Source of the DNA: Rhodopseudomonas sp.
GTDB lineage: Bacteria > Pseudomonadota > Alphaproteobacteria > Rhizobiales > Xanthobacteraceae
Reading direction: 5' to 3'
Length of the DNA: 58,671 nt
Assembly (NCBI GenBank): GCA_016124795.1
Contig: WGNB01000065.1
Coordinates: 1-58,671 of the forward strand
Part shown: piece by piece, positions 9,298 to 19,200 of the stretch
How the letters are laid out: each line of letters starts with the position of its first letter
How positions within the stretch are numbered: the first letter of the stretch is position 1
Position numbers and translations under genes: made by a program
The notes under the pieces: model-generated
What the model saw: only the letters and a program-made list of their open reading frames with translations
The model's database searches: none
What the model was told of the DNA's origin: nothing

Positions 9298-9414
9298 CCG
9301 TCTCCGACCTTTCTCGCACGAACAATCGAAAGCCCGACCCTGCGGCGTTATTGATCGGCCACCGACGGCTCAACGCCGCCGGCCGGTCGCCGGAACCGAG
9401 GCCCCTGGGCCCCA

Positions 9415-9451
9415 ACAAAAAAGAAAAAGGCGCGGCCGATGCCGCGCCTTT
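9415..9451 (-). terminator. Rho-independent terminator after the IalB-like gene
   Basis: A perfect 11-bp stem pairs 9426-9436 with 9441-9451 around a 4-base loop. Read on the minus strand it is followed by a T-rich run (9425 down to 9415, TTTTCTTTTTT). It lies 36 bp past the stop of the IalB-like gene. On the plus strand it could also stop hspQ transcription, with a weaker tail. Confidence 0.88.
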
Positions 9452-9486
9452 CGTTTTGTCGGGTTTCGCCTGGAAGCGTCCGAAGG

Positions 9487-10203
9487 CTACTTCTTGGCCG
9501 GGGCCGCCGGCGTCTGGGCTTCCAGCTTCTTGCGCGCCTCTTCCGCCTTCTTCTGCAGCTCTTCCTGCAGCTTGCGCTGCTGCGCTTCGAAGACTTTCGG
9601 ATCGGTCGCCGGCCCGTCGAACGCCTTGGCGAAGTCGGTCAGCGGCAGCGGCAGGCTGATCGGCGTACCCTGCATGTTGATCGCCTGCACGGTCAGCATC
9701 TGACCCTTCTTCATCTTGGCGATCATGTCATCGGTGACCGGATAATCGGACATACAACCGACCGGGAAGCAGATCTTGTAGGGCTGCTGCTGCGGCTGTT
9801 CATTGTCGATGATCATGCGGGTTCCCTGCGCCAGCTGCATGCCGAGCGGAACGGTGACCCGCAGAACCTTCTGCTGGCCTTCCGGATCGAACAGCTGAAC
9901 GATGGCGACCGGCATGCCGTTCTCGAGACGGCCATCCTTGGTGATGACGCAGACCTGCTTGCCGCCGGTGTCGGGGCCCTTGCCGCAAATTTTCATCCAC
10001 GGCGAATACATCAGTTGCGGAGGAGCAGCAGCAGCGGGAGCAGCCGGTGCCGGCGCGGCCGCCGCCGGTTTCTTCGCGGCCGGTTTGGGCTGCTGCGCCG
10101 AAGCCGGCTGCGCCACCAAGACTGCCGCGACAAGTCCAGCCACCGCCAACATGGCGGTCAGCGCGCGGCCCCCAAACCGGGCCGGAGCGATGCGATGATC
10201 CAT
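9487..10203 (-). CDS. IalB-family (invasion-associated locus B) secreted protein
   Basis: The product has 238 residues. A signal peptide covers about residues 1-35 (hydrophobic run LTAMLAVAGLVAAVLVAQPA). A low-complexity Ala/Pro/Lys linker follows. The IalB domain then starts at YSPWMKICGKGP, with cysteines in KICGKG, KQVCVI, YKICFPVGC, which are probably paired in the periplasm. The C-terminus is charged and rich in Glu, Lys and Ala. The family is named after a Bartonella invasion factor but is widespread in free-living Hyphomicrobiales, where its role is unclear. The gene stands alone, has its own terminator, and is divergent from the binding-protein gene. Confidence 0.86.
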   Translation of the reverse strand: MDHRIAPARFGGRALTAMLAVAGLVAAVLVAQPASAQQPKPAAKKPAAAAPAPAAPAAAAPPQLMYSPWMKICGKGPDTGGKQVCVITKDGRLENGMPVAIVQLFDPEGQQKVLRVTVPLGMQLAQGTRMIIDNEQPQQQPYKICFPVGCMSDYPVTDDMIAKMKKGQMLTVQAINMQGTPISLPLPLTDFAKAFDGPATDPKVFEAQQRKLQEELQKKAEEARKKLEAQTPAAPAKK

Positions 10204-10418
10204 TCTATCGTCCTTACGTTTTAGCCGTCAGCGGTTTGCCGCCACCCCGGCCGTTGGCGGCACAAAGCCGCGAAATATTGGCGTTTCGGCTCTCTCCGTG
10301 CGAAATACGGCGGGAGCGTGACTTTCGACCTGCGACCGCTGCCTGATAGCCGATATCGTGGCGGCAATAAAGCCACGAATACGGCGAAAATGCCGGGTCG
10401 GACGAGCTTCCCCCGGCT

Positions 10419-12422
10419 ATGTTAACGTCGGAAGAAACGGGACAAATCGCCATTCGTAACTTGTTCAAAAGCTTCACGGCGCAGCGCCGTTCCGCCCTGT
10501 CTGGCGTGACGCGCGACGGCGAAATTCAACCCGTTGAAACGATCTCCGGCCCGGCGTTCCGTCCGGTTTCGCGTCGGGAGATGATCGCCAGCGCCGTCGG
10601 TGGCGTCCTTGCCGCCGGCCTGGCGCCGATTGCCGGCCGTGACGCCTTGGCCGATTCGCCGCCAGCGATAACCGACGCCACACCTGCGCCCGCGCCGGCA
10701 TCCCATGCGATCGCCATGCACGGCCAGCCGGCCTGGCCGCCCGGTTTCGACCACCCGAGTTACGCCAACGCCGCCGCGCCGCAAGGCGGATTACTGACGC
10801 AAGGCGTGCTTGGCACCTTCGACAGTCTCAACCCCTTCATCGTCAAAGGCCTGCCCGCCGCCAATATCCGTGGCTATATCGTCGAAAGCCTGCTGGCGCG
10901 CGGCTACGACGAACCGTTCACGCTCTATGGCCTGATCGCCGACAGCGTCGTCACCGATCCGGCGCGCAGCCACGTCACCTTTACGATCCATCCGAAGGCG
11001 CGCTTTGCCGACGGCAAAGCGATCACCCCCGCCGACGTGGTCTTCTCATTCGAGCTGCTGCGCGATCACGGCCGTCCGCTGTTCGGGATTTATTACGGCA
11101 AGGTCACCAAGGTCCAGGCTGTCGACGGACGCACGGTGCGTTTCGATCTCGCCGCCAGCGACGACCGGGAACTGCCGCTGATCCTCGGGCTGATGCCGAT
11201 CCTGCCGCAACACGCCACCGACGCCGCGAAGTTCGAGGACACCAGTTTCGAACCGCTCACCGGCAGCGGGCCCTATCGCGTCACCGCTGTGCGTCCGGGG
11301 GAAAGCGTCACTTTCACCCGCGACCCCAACTATTGGGGCCGCGATCTGCCGATCAATCGCGGCCTGTGGAATTTCGACACCGTCAAGTTCGACTACTACC
11401 GCGACGGCAACACTTATTTCGAAGCCTTCAAGAAAGGCCTCTACGATCTGCGCCTCGAGACCGATCCCGGCCGTTGGCAGACGGCTTACGACTTCCCGGC
11501 GTTGCGTGACGGCAGCGTCGTCAAGGAAGCCTTTCCCTACGGTCTGCCGAAAGGCATGCAGGGCCTCGTATTCAACACCCGGCGCGCGATCTTCGCGGAT
11601 GTAAGGATGCGAGAGGCGATCCTGCAATTGTTCGATTTCGAGTGGATCAATCACAATTACTTCTTCGATCTTTACAAGCGCACCGCCAGTTATTTCGACG
11701 GCTGCGATCTGTCGGCGCATGGTGTGGCTGCCAATGCGCGCGAACGAGAATTGCTGGCGCCGTTTCCCGGCGTCGTGCGCGATGACATCATGGCCGGCAC
11801 ATGGACGCCGCCGGTGACCGACGGCTCCGGCCGCGACCGTAAAGCCCTGCGCCGCGCCTTCGACCTGTTCGCGCAGGCCGGCTACGGACTGCAAGGTACG
11901 CAACTGGTGCACCGCGCCAGTGGCCGGCCGTTCGGCTTTGAAATTCTCACCTCCACCCGCGATCAGGAACGGCTCGCCCTCGCCTTCGCGCGCAGCCTCA
12001 GGCGCGCGGGTATCGCCGCGCAAGTGCGCAATGTCGACGCCACACAGTTCGAGCGCCGACGCATTACCTTCGACTTCGACATGATGGATTATCGCTGGGA
12101 ACAATCGCTGTCGCCCGGCAACGAGCAACTGTTTTACTGGGGTTCGGAAGCCGCCGATCAACAAGGCAGCCGCAACTACATGGGCGTCAAATCGAAGGCA
12201 GTCGACGCCATGATCGCCGCCATGTTACGCGCAACCGAACGGCCGGATTTCGTCGCGGCCACGCGTGCACTGGATCGGGTACTATTGTCCGGCTTCTACG
12301 TGGTACCGTTGTATTTTCCACCGCGCCAATGGGTCGCCCGCTGGACGCGAATCGAACATCCACAGACAACATCGTTATTCGGCTATCTGCCGGAAACCTG
12401 GTGGCATAGAAACGCAAAATGA
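10419..12422 (+). CDS. ABC-type substrate-binding protein, family 5 (YejA/DppA-like), Tat-exported
   Basis: The product has 667 residues. An unusual leader of about 50 residues precedes a twin-arginine signal (VSRREMIASAVGGVLAAGLA near residues 50-70). The mature part matches SBP family 5: SLLARGYDEPFTLYGLIADS, then FTIHPKARFADGKAITPADVVFSFELL near residue 190 and GSGPYRVT near residue 285. Relatives such as YejA bind oligopeptides or opines in the periplasm. A start further downstream, closer to the Tat motif, is possible. No permease or ATPase gene is nearby, so it is an orphan binding protein. Its stop overlaps the next gene's start (ATGA), implying translational coupling. Confidence 0.86.
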   Translation: MLTSEETGQIAIRNLFKSFTAQRRSALSGVTRDGEIQPVETISGPAFRPVSRREMIASAVGGVLAAGLAPIAGRDALADSPPAITDATPAPAPASHAIAMHGQPAWPPGFDHPSYANAAAPQGGLLTQGVLGTFDSLNPFIVKGLPAANIRGYIVESLLARGYDEPFTLYGLIADSVVTDPARSHVTFTIHPKARFADGKAITPADVVFSFELLRDHGRPLFGIYYGKVTKVQAVDGRTVRFDLAASDDRELPLILGLMPILPQHATDAAKFEDTSFEPLTGSGPYRVTAVRPGESVTFTRDPNYWGRDLPINRGLWNFDTVKFDYYRDGNTYFEAFKKGLYDLRLETDPGRWQTAYDFPALRDGSVVKEAFPYGLPKGMQGLVFNTRRAIFADVRMREAILQLFDFEWINHNYFFDLYKRTASYFDGCDLSAHGVAANARERELLAPFPGVVRDDIMAGTWTPPVTDGSGRDRKALRRAFDLFAQAGYGLQGTQLVHRASGRPFGFEILTSTRDQERLALAFARSLRRAGIAAQVRNVDATQFERRRITFDFDMMDYRWEQSLSPGNEQLFYWGSEAADQQGSRNYMGVKSKAVDAMIAAMLRATERPDFVAATRALDRVLLSGFYVVPLYFPPRQWVARWTRIEHPQTTSLFGYLPETWWHRNAK

Positions 12423-14065
12423 TCTTGCGAAGCGCCAAGGACAAAACAGGCCAGCAGGCGGTCGGTAATCGCGCCACGCTCGATGAGTTGTTCACGCGCG
12501 CGGCTCAGCGCGCGGCATCGCCGTCCACGCTGGCGCTCATCGATCCGCCCAATCGCGCCAGCTTTACCGACGGTATGCCGCGCCGGCTGACCTACGCCGA
12601 AGCCGATCGTGCGATCTCGGCAATGGCCGCGAAACTGTCCGGCCTGGGCCTGCCGCTCGATAGCGTTGTCGCGATCCAGTTACCGAACACCGTCGAAGCT
12701 ATCGTCACGTTATTGGCGGTGCTGCGGGCCGGGCTGATCGCCGCGCCGCTGCCGCTGTTATGGCGCAAGCACGAGATTGTAGCCGGCCTGTCTCGCATCG
12801 GCGCCAAGGCCATCGTCACGACCGCCCGGATCGCCGACGTCGCCCATGCCGAAGTCGCGATGACGGCTGCCGCCGAACTGTTTCCGGTCCGCTACATTTG
12901 CGCCTTCGGACGCAACCTACCCGATGGCATCGTGCCGCTCGACGATATCTTCGACGAGGACGCCACCGTCGAAGCGCCGGCTCAAGACCCTAATGGCCGG
13001 CCCGGCGACCACGCCGCCGACCACGTCGCCGTGGTGACGCTCGATATGACCTCGGCCGGTATCGTGCCGGTCGCGCGCAATCACATGGAATTGCTGGCCG
13101 GCGGCACGGCGATCTATCTCGAAGCCGGCGCACCGCGCGACGGCCGTATGCTGTCGACGATCCCGCCCACCTCCTTTGCCGGCATCGCCGCCACGGTTCT
13201 GGTATGGCTGGCCGGCGGCGGCACGCTGTCGCTGCATCACGGTTTCGATGCCGCGACCTTTGCCGCTCAGATCAAGGAACAGGACAAGCACCCGCCCGGT
13301 CATCAGGCGCGCGGTTATCGCGGCGGTGTCGTCGTGTTGCCGGGACCGGCGCTTGCCCCGCTTGCCCGCGCCGGCCTGCTCGACGCCGACGATCAGATGA
13401 TCCTGGCGCTGTGGCGGTCGCCGGAACAACTGGCGACCACGTCATCGTGGAACGGACCGGCCCGGCTAGCCGACATATCGTGCTTTGGCGAGGTCGGCTT
13501 GCTGGCGGCGCGGCGCGGCAGCGACAACCTGCCAGCCGATCATCCGCTGGGCCGGATCGGCGCGCCGCGTTCCAGCGGCACCATCGCGGTCGCCGAAACC
13601 GCGCGTTCGAGAAGCGGCACCTTGCAACTACGGGGACCGATGGTGCCGGTCCACGCCTTCCCCCCCGGCGCCGAACTCGGATCGGACCCGCGGCTTGATG
13701 CCGACGGCGCGGGCTATATCGATACCGGCTTCACCTGCCGCCTGGATGGCGCCCACCTGACGGTCACGGGGCCGCCCGGCGGGCTCGCCACCATCGGCGG
13801 CTACCGTTTCCGGTCGACCGACGTCGACGATCAGGCCGAGGCCGCCGATCCCGACGCGATTGTCGCCGCCTTGCCCGACGGCGTGCTGGCGCTGCGCCTC
13901 GCCGGCAGCGCCACCGACCCAGCGGCGGTCCGCGGCCGACTTGCCGACCGCGGCGTCAACCCCTTGATCGCCGATGCGTTTCGGCCGCGTGGCCGGACCG
14001 CGAATGAGACCGGCGACCAGACCGCGGCCGAGAGCGAGAGCCCGGTCGAAAGCAAGACCGCCTGA
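12419..14065 (+). CDS. ANL-superfamily (acyl-CoA synthetase-like) protein lacking the ATP loop
   Basis: The product has 548 residues. The N-terminal half is recognisably AMP-ligase-like (RRLTYAEADRAISAMAAKL near residue 57; VAIQLPNTVEAIVTLLAVLR near residue 85; LSTIPPTSFAGIAATVLVWL near residue 245). The phosphate-binding loop, normally TSGTTGxPKG, reads TLDMTSAGIVPVARNH near residues 205-220 and has lost its Gly-rich core and Lys. The YRTGD-type motif is replaced by YIDTGFTCRL, and the C-terminal lid is reduced with no catalytic Lys seen. It is probably not an ATP-dependent ligase. It overlaps the upstream binding-protein gene by 4 bp. The tail is rich in Glu, Thr and Ser. Function unknown. 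Confidence 0.75.
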   Translation: MILRSAKDKTGQQAVGNRATLDELFTRAAQRAASPSTLALIDPPNRASFTDGMPRRLTYAEADRAISAMAAKLSGLGLPLDSVVAIQLPNTVEAIVTLLAVLRAGLIAAPLPLLWRKHEIVAGLSRIGAKAIVTTARIADVAHAEVAMTAAAELFPVRYICAFGRNLPDGIVPLDDIFDEDATVEAPAQDPNGRPGDHAADHVAVVTLDMTSAGIVPVARNHMELLAGGTAIYLEAGAPRDGRMLSTIPPTSFAGIAATVLVWLAGGGTLSLHHGFDAATFAAQIKEQDKHPPGHQARGYRGGVVVLPGPALAPLARAGLLDADDQMILALWRSPEQLATTSSWNGPARLADISCFGEVGLLAARRGSDNLPADHPLGRIGAPRSSGTIAVAETARSRSGTLQLRGPMVPVHAFPPGAELGSDPRLDADGAGYIDTGFTCRLDGAHLTVTGPPGGLATIGGYRFRSTDVDDQAEAADPDAIVAALPDGVLALRLAGSATDPAAVRGRLADRGVNPLIADAFRPRGRTANETGDQTAAESESPVESKTA

Positions 14066-14196
14066 ACCGCCTCGTCGGTGTCACCGCCGCATTAAAACGA
14101 TCATCGTCGTTGACGAGGCATTAAGGCCCGGACGCTTAAGGTTACGGTTATCGCGCAGGCTGACCTTTGGGCATGCGCCTGTAACGAGTAACCAGC

Positions 14197-15489
14197 GTGC
14201 CCACCATGTCGCTGCAAGGTCCGTTGATCGTCGTCGCCGAGCAACCGGCAACCGCCTTGATTGAAGCCCTCGGCGCGGCCGGGGCCTTTCCCATCATCGA
14301 AACAAACTGGGCCGACGCTCCGACCGCCTTTGTCTCGGTCAAGCCGTCTGCCGTGGTGATCGCCGAGCCGGGGCTCCCGGCCGACGACACGGCCGCACGC
14401 ACATTATGCCTCCAGCTTTCGACCGCCGAAGGCCCCTACGTGCCGGCGATCGCAATGGCCGACGAAATTCATGACGTCGCCATTCCGGTGGCGTTGACCG
14501 TCGACGTTCATCGGCCGGTCACGCATGTGATCGACCGCCTGCGGTCGGCGCTGCGGGTCCGTGCGCTGCACGACACCGTATTGCGCCGCACCGAACTGTT
14601 TGCCGCTCCAAGCGGCCCACGGCCTGAAATGCCGATCGGCGACCCGCTCGAAGACGCCACGGTTCTGATCGCCGGCCGGGGACCGCTCTATCCGGCGCTC
14701 AGCGTCGCCATCGGCGAACAGGCCAAGGTGATCGGCGTGCTGAGCATCGAGGCCGCTGTTAGCCAGCTCAACGAGCACGACATCGACGGCATCGTGATCG
14801 GCGACGGCTTTTCCCGTCGCATCGTCGACTCCTTTCTGACCATGCTGGCCCAGGATCGACGCTTCTCCGATATCCCGGTGGCCGTGGTCGGCGATGTCGC
14901 GCCGGCCTTGATCGACAGCCTGCCTCATCTCGACTGCATCGATGGCGATCCCGACCGGTTGGTGGCCCGTCTCGTTCCGATGCTGCGCTTGCGTGCTTTC
15001 GAAGCCCGGCTCAAGCGCATGCTCAAGACACTCGACGCCGAAGGCATTTACGATCCGGCCACCGGCCTGCTGACCCGCGATGCGTTCTGGCGCGAATTGA
15101 ACAAAGCGGTGATCGATGCCGCCGACCGCAGCCAAGCGCTGTCGGTGGCGCGCTTCTCGTTCGATGGCCCGGTCAACGACCGCGCCCATCGTGACGGCGC
15201 CCGCTCGGCCACCCGGTTGATCCGCAATATCGATTTCGCCTGTCGCGACGATGATGGCGCGATCCTGATCGCTTTCACCCAGACCAATTTGCGCAGCGCC
15301 CATGTCGTCGCCCGCCGCATTGCCGGCATGCTCAAGAGCGCGCTGCTGACGCCGGGGCTCGGCCACGAGCGCGGCGCCATCCAGGACCGCATCACCGCCA
15401 ATGTGACGCTGGCGGCCTATAAAAACGCCGATACCGCCGAAAGCCTGATGCAGCGGGTTCTCGGCAGCCACATGGTTGCGGCCGAATAG
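14197..15489 (+). CDS. Degenerate GGDEF protein with receiver-like N-terminal regions
   Basis: The product has about 430 residues from a GTG; an ATG at 14206 is equally good. Two alpha/beta regions of response-regulator type are visible (about 1-125 and 145-265), but neither has a clear phospho-acceptor Asp in context. The third region begins GIYDPATGLLTRDAFWREL near residue 287, the classic lead-in (D-x-LTGL-x-NR) of diguanylate cyclases. Where GG(D/E)EF should be, it reads CRDDDGAILIAF, so cyclase activity is unlikely. This suggests a scaffold or sensor. It lies 131 bp downstream of the ANL-like gene on the same strand. Confidence 0.7.
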   Translation: MPTMSLQGPLIVVAEQPATALIEALGAAGAFPIIETNWADAPTAFVSVKPSAVVIAEPGLPADDTAARTLCLQLSTAEGPYVPAIAMADEIHDVAIPVALTVDVHRPVTHVIDRLRSALRVRALHDTVLRRTELFAAPSGPRPEMPIGDPLEDATVLIAGRGPLYPALSVAIGEQAKVIGVLSIEAAVSQLNEHDIDGIVIGDGFSRRIVDSFLTMLAQDRRFSDIPVAVVGDVAPALIDSLPHLDCIDGDPDRLVARLVPMLRLRAFEARLKRMLKTLDAEGIYDPATGLLTRDAFWRELNKAVIDAADRSQALSVARFSFDGPVNDRAHRDGARSATRLIRNIDFACRDDDGAILIAFTQTNLRSAHVVARRIAGMLKSALLTPGLGHERGAIQDRITANVTLAAYKNADTAESLMQRVLGSHMVAAE

Positions 15490-15528
15490 CCGAGTGATTA
15501 GGTTGGCTCGAAACAGGAGCCAACCGCC

Positions 15529-16209
15529 ATGTCCGACACCGTCACCGACACGCCGATTGAGCCCGTCCGCATCGATGTCGTCTCGGACGTGGTCTGCCCG
15601 TGGTGCTTCATCGGCAAGCACCGGCTGGAAAAAGCCCTGGCGATGACCGACGGCATTCCGGTGGAAGTCCATTACCGGCCTTATTTTCTCAATGACTGGA
15701 TCCCGCGCGAGGGCATTTCCCGCGAACAATATCTGACGACCAAATTCGGCTCGCCCGAACGCTACGAAGGCATCGCCACCCGCGTGCGCGCCGCCGCCGC
15801 CGAGGAAGGTCTGGTCTACGATTCAGCCAAGATGAAAAGCCAGCCGAACACGCTCGACTGCCATCGCCTGATCCGCTGGGCCGGCGGCATCGGCAAGTCG
15901 GCCGAGATGAAACAGCGGCTGATGGACCTCTATTTCACCGAAGGCGCGGACCTGACCCATCACGCCGTGCTGGTGCAGGCGGCCGTCGATGTCGGGCTCG
16001 ACCGCGACAATATCGCCGCCGCGCTCAACAGCGATCAGGATGTCGAGCAGATCGAGATGGAAGCCCAGTCGGCGAAGAACGCCGGCATCGAGGGCGTGCC
16101 CTGCTTCATCTTCGCCGGCAAGTTCGCGGTGTCCGGCGCGCAATCGCCGGAATATCTCGCCCAGGCCATCGCCCGCGTCGCCAGCGGCGAAGCCGACGCC
16201 GCCGAGTAA
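15529..16209 (+). CDS. DsbA-family oxidoreductase (FrnE-like)
   Basis: The product has 226 residues and no signal peptide. A thioredoxin-fold CPWC motif sits at residues 23-26 (DVVCPWCFIGKHRLEKAL). The helical insertion follows, and the C-terminal GVPCFIFAGKFAVSGAQSPE holds the cis-Pro strand typical of the cytosolic FrnE / 2-hydroxychromene-carboxylate-isomerase-like branch. Family members act as cytoplasmic thiol-disulfide oxidoreductases in stress. The start is the ATG after ACAGGAG. It converges on mfd, with only two bases between the stops. Confidence 0.86.
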   Translation: MSDTVTDTPIEPVRIDVVSDVVCPWCFIGKHRLEKALAMTDGIPVEVHYRPYFLNDWIPREGISREQYLTTKFGSPERYEGIATRVRAAAAEEGLVYDSAKMKSQPNTLDCHRLIRWAGGIGKSAEMKQRLMDLYFTEGADLTHHAVLVQAAVDVGLDRDNIAAALNSDQDVEQIEMEAQSAKNAGIEGVPCFIFAGKFAVSGAQSPEYLAQAIARVASGEADAAE

Positions 16210-16211
16210 CG

Positions 16212-19200
16212 CTAGGCCGCCTTGGCCCGCTCGGCGATCTTCGCCAGCCGGCGGACCACGGCGGTCGCACCCTTGAGCCGCTCCTCCGGCTTCTCCCAGT
16301 CGTCAAGGATGACGAGCTTCTGGCCGCTCTTGTCGTTGCGCATCTTCACCGACGCGCCCTGCTCGCGGATGAAGCCGAACAGGCCATCCGGATTGGCGAA
16401 GTGATTGTCGCGGAACGACAGCACGACGCCCTTCGGGCCGGCGTCGAGCTTCTCGACATTGGCGCGGCGACACAGCGACTTGATGGTCACGATCTGCAAC
16501 AGATGTTCGACCTCGACCGGTAACGGACCGAAGCGGTCGACCATCTCGGCGGCAAAGCCCTCGATCTCGCGTTCGTCTTCCATGTCGGCGAGCCGGCGAT
16601 AAAGCGCCAGCCGCACCGCCAGGTCGGTGACGTAATCTTCCGGAATGAGGATCGGCGTGCCGATGGTGATCTGCGGCGACCAGCGGTCCTCGACCACCGT
16701 CGTCAGGCCGGCCTTCGCGCTGACCACGGCCTCCTCCAGCATCTGCTGATACAGCTCGAAGCCGACTTCCTTGATATGGCCGGACTGTTCGTCGCCGAGC
16801 AGATTGCCGGCGCCGCGAATGTCGAGATCGTGCGAGGCAAGCTGGAAGCCGGCGCCCAGCGTGTCGAGCGATTGCAGCACTTTCAGCCGGCGCTCGGCCT
16901 GCGCGGTGATCTTCTGCTGCGCCGGCAAGGTCAGCAGCGCATAGGCCCGCAGCTTCGAACGTCCGACACGGCCGCGCAATTGATAAAGCTGCGCCAGACC
17001 GAACATGTCGGCACGGTGAACGATCAGCGTATTGGCGCTGGGAATATCGAGGCCGGATTCGACGATGGTCGTCGACAGCAGCACGTCGTACTTGCCGTCG
17101 TAGAACGCGGTCATGATGTCGTCGAGCACCGCCGGCGACATCTGGCCGTGCGCGACGACGACGCGGACTTCCGGCACATGCTTGTCGAGGAAATCCTTGG
17201 CCTCGGCGAGGTTCTCGATGCGCGGGCAGACATAGAAGGCCTGACCGCCGCGATACTTCTCGCGCAGCAGCGCCTCGCGCACCACCAGCGGATCGAACGG
17301 CGAGATGAACGTACGCACCGCCAGCCGGTCGACCGGCGGCGAGGCGATGATCGACAGGTCGCGCACCCCGGTCAGCGCCAGTTGCAGCGTGCGCGGGATC
17401 GGCGTCGCCGTCAGCGTCAGCACATGAACCTCGGCGCGCAGCGTCTTCAGCCGCTCCTTATGCGCGACGCCGAAATGCTGCTCTTCGTCGACCACGACCA
17501 GCCCTAGGTCCTTGAACTTGATCGCCTTGCCGAGCACGGCGTGGGTACCGACCACGATATCGACCGTTCCGTTGGCCAGTCCGGCCTTGGTCGCCGTCTG
17601 CTGCGAAGCCGGCACCAGCCGTGACAATTGCCCGACATTGATCGGGAATCCGCGGAAGCGCTCGGTGAAGTTCTTGAAATGCTGACGCGCCAGCAAGGTG
17701 GTCGGCACCACCACGGCCACCTGCTTGCCGTTGATCGCGGCGTCGAAGGCGGCGCGCATCGCCACTTCGGTCTTGCCGAAGCCGACATCGCCGCAGACCA
17801 GCCGGTCCATCGGACGGCCGGAGGCGAGATCCTTGAGCGTGGCATCGATCGCCGAGAGTTGATCCTCGGTTTCCTCGTAAGGAAAGCCGGCGGCGAATTC
17901 GTCGTAAGCCCCCGGCCCGACCGCAAGCTTCGGCGCTTCGCGCAATTGCCGCTCGGCGGCGATCTTGATCAGTTCACCCGCGATCTCGCGGATGCGGCTC
18001 TTCATCTTGGCCTTGCGGGCCTGCCAGTTGCCCGAACCGAGACGGTCGAGTTCGACATTGGCGCCTTCATTGCCATAGCGCGACAGCAGGTCGACGTTCT
18101 CGACCGGCAGGAACAGCTTGGCGGCGTCGGCGTAATGGATCTCGAGGCAATCGTGCGGCGCGCCGGCCGCCATGATCGCCTGCAAGCCGACGAAGCGGCC
18201 GATGCCGTGATCGACGTGAACGACCAGATCGCCGGTCGACAGCGAGGTCGCTTCCTTGATGAAATTGTCGGCGCGGCGGGCGGCGCGGCGCGGCCGCACC
18301 AGCCGGTCGCCAAGAATGTCCTGCTCGCTAATGATCGCCACGTCGTCGGTCACGAAACCGGACTCGATGCCAAGCACGGCCAGCGCGACCGCGTGTTTCG
18401 GCACCGCCAGCGCCTCCGGCCACGACGCGACATTGTGCAGGTTATGCAGCTTGTGGTCGGCCAGCACATGGCTCATGCGCTCGCGCGCGCCATCGCTCCA
18501 CAGCGCGATCGACACCCGCTTGCCGTCGCCCTGCAACGCCATCACATGCTTGCTCAGCGCCTCGAACACGTTGGCGCCGGCTTCGGCGCGTTCGGCGACA
18601 AAGTTGTGGCCCGGCGTCGCGGCGATATCGACAACGTCGGCGGCGGCCGGCACATCGAAGGGTGTCAGTTTGGCGACGGCGCAATCGCCGAGGCGCTTCT
18701 GCCATTCGACCTGCGTGATGTAGAGCCGCGCCGGCGGCATCGGCTTGTAGGCCGGCTGCACGCCGTCTTTCAGCGCTTCCTGGCGCGCCTCGTAATAGTC
18801 GTTGATCTGGGTGAACCGCTCCTGCACCGCGTCGTCGGCCAGCGATTCAAGCACCACTGGCGTCCCCGGCAGATAATCGAACAGCGTGTCGAGCTTGTCG
18901 TGGAACAGCGGCAACCAGTGTTCCATGCCGGGATAGCGCCGGCCTTCGCTCACCGCCTCGTAGAGCAGGTCGTCGGGCGTCGCCGCGCCGAATTGCGCGA
19001 CATAGCCGGTGCGGAATTTGCGGATCGTTTCAGTGATGAGCTGGAATTCGGCGACCGGCACCAGATCGAGGCCGCGCAACGGCGTTTCGCTGCGCTGGGT
19101 CTGCGGATCGAAGGTCTTGATGGTCTCCAGCGCGTCGCCGAAAAAGTCGAACCGCACCGGCATGTCCATGCCGGGCGGAAACAGATCGAGGATGCCGCCG

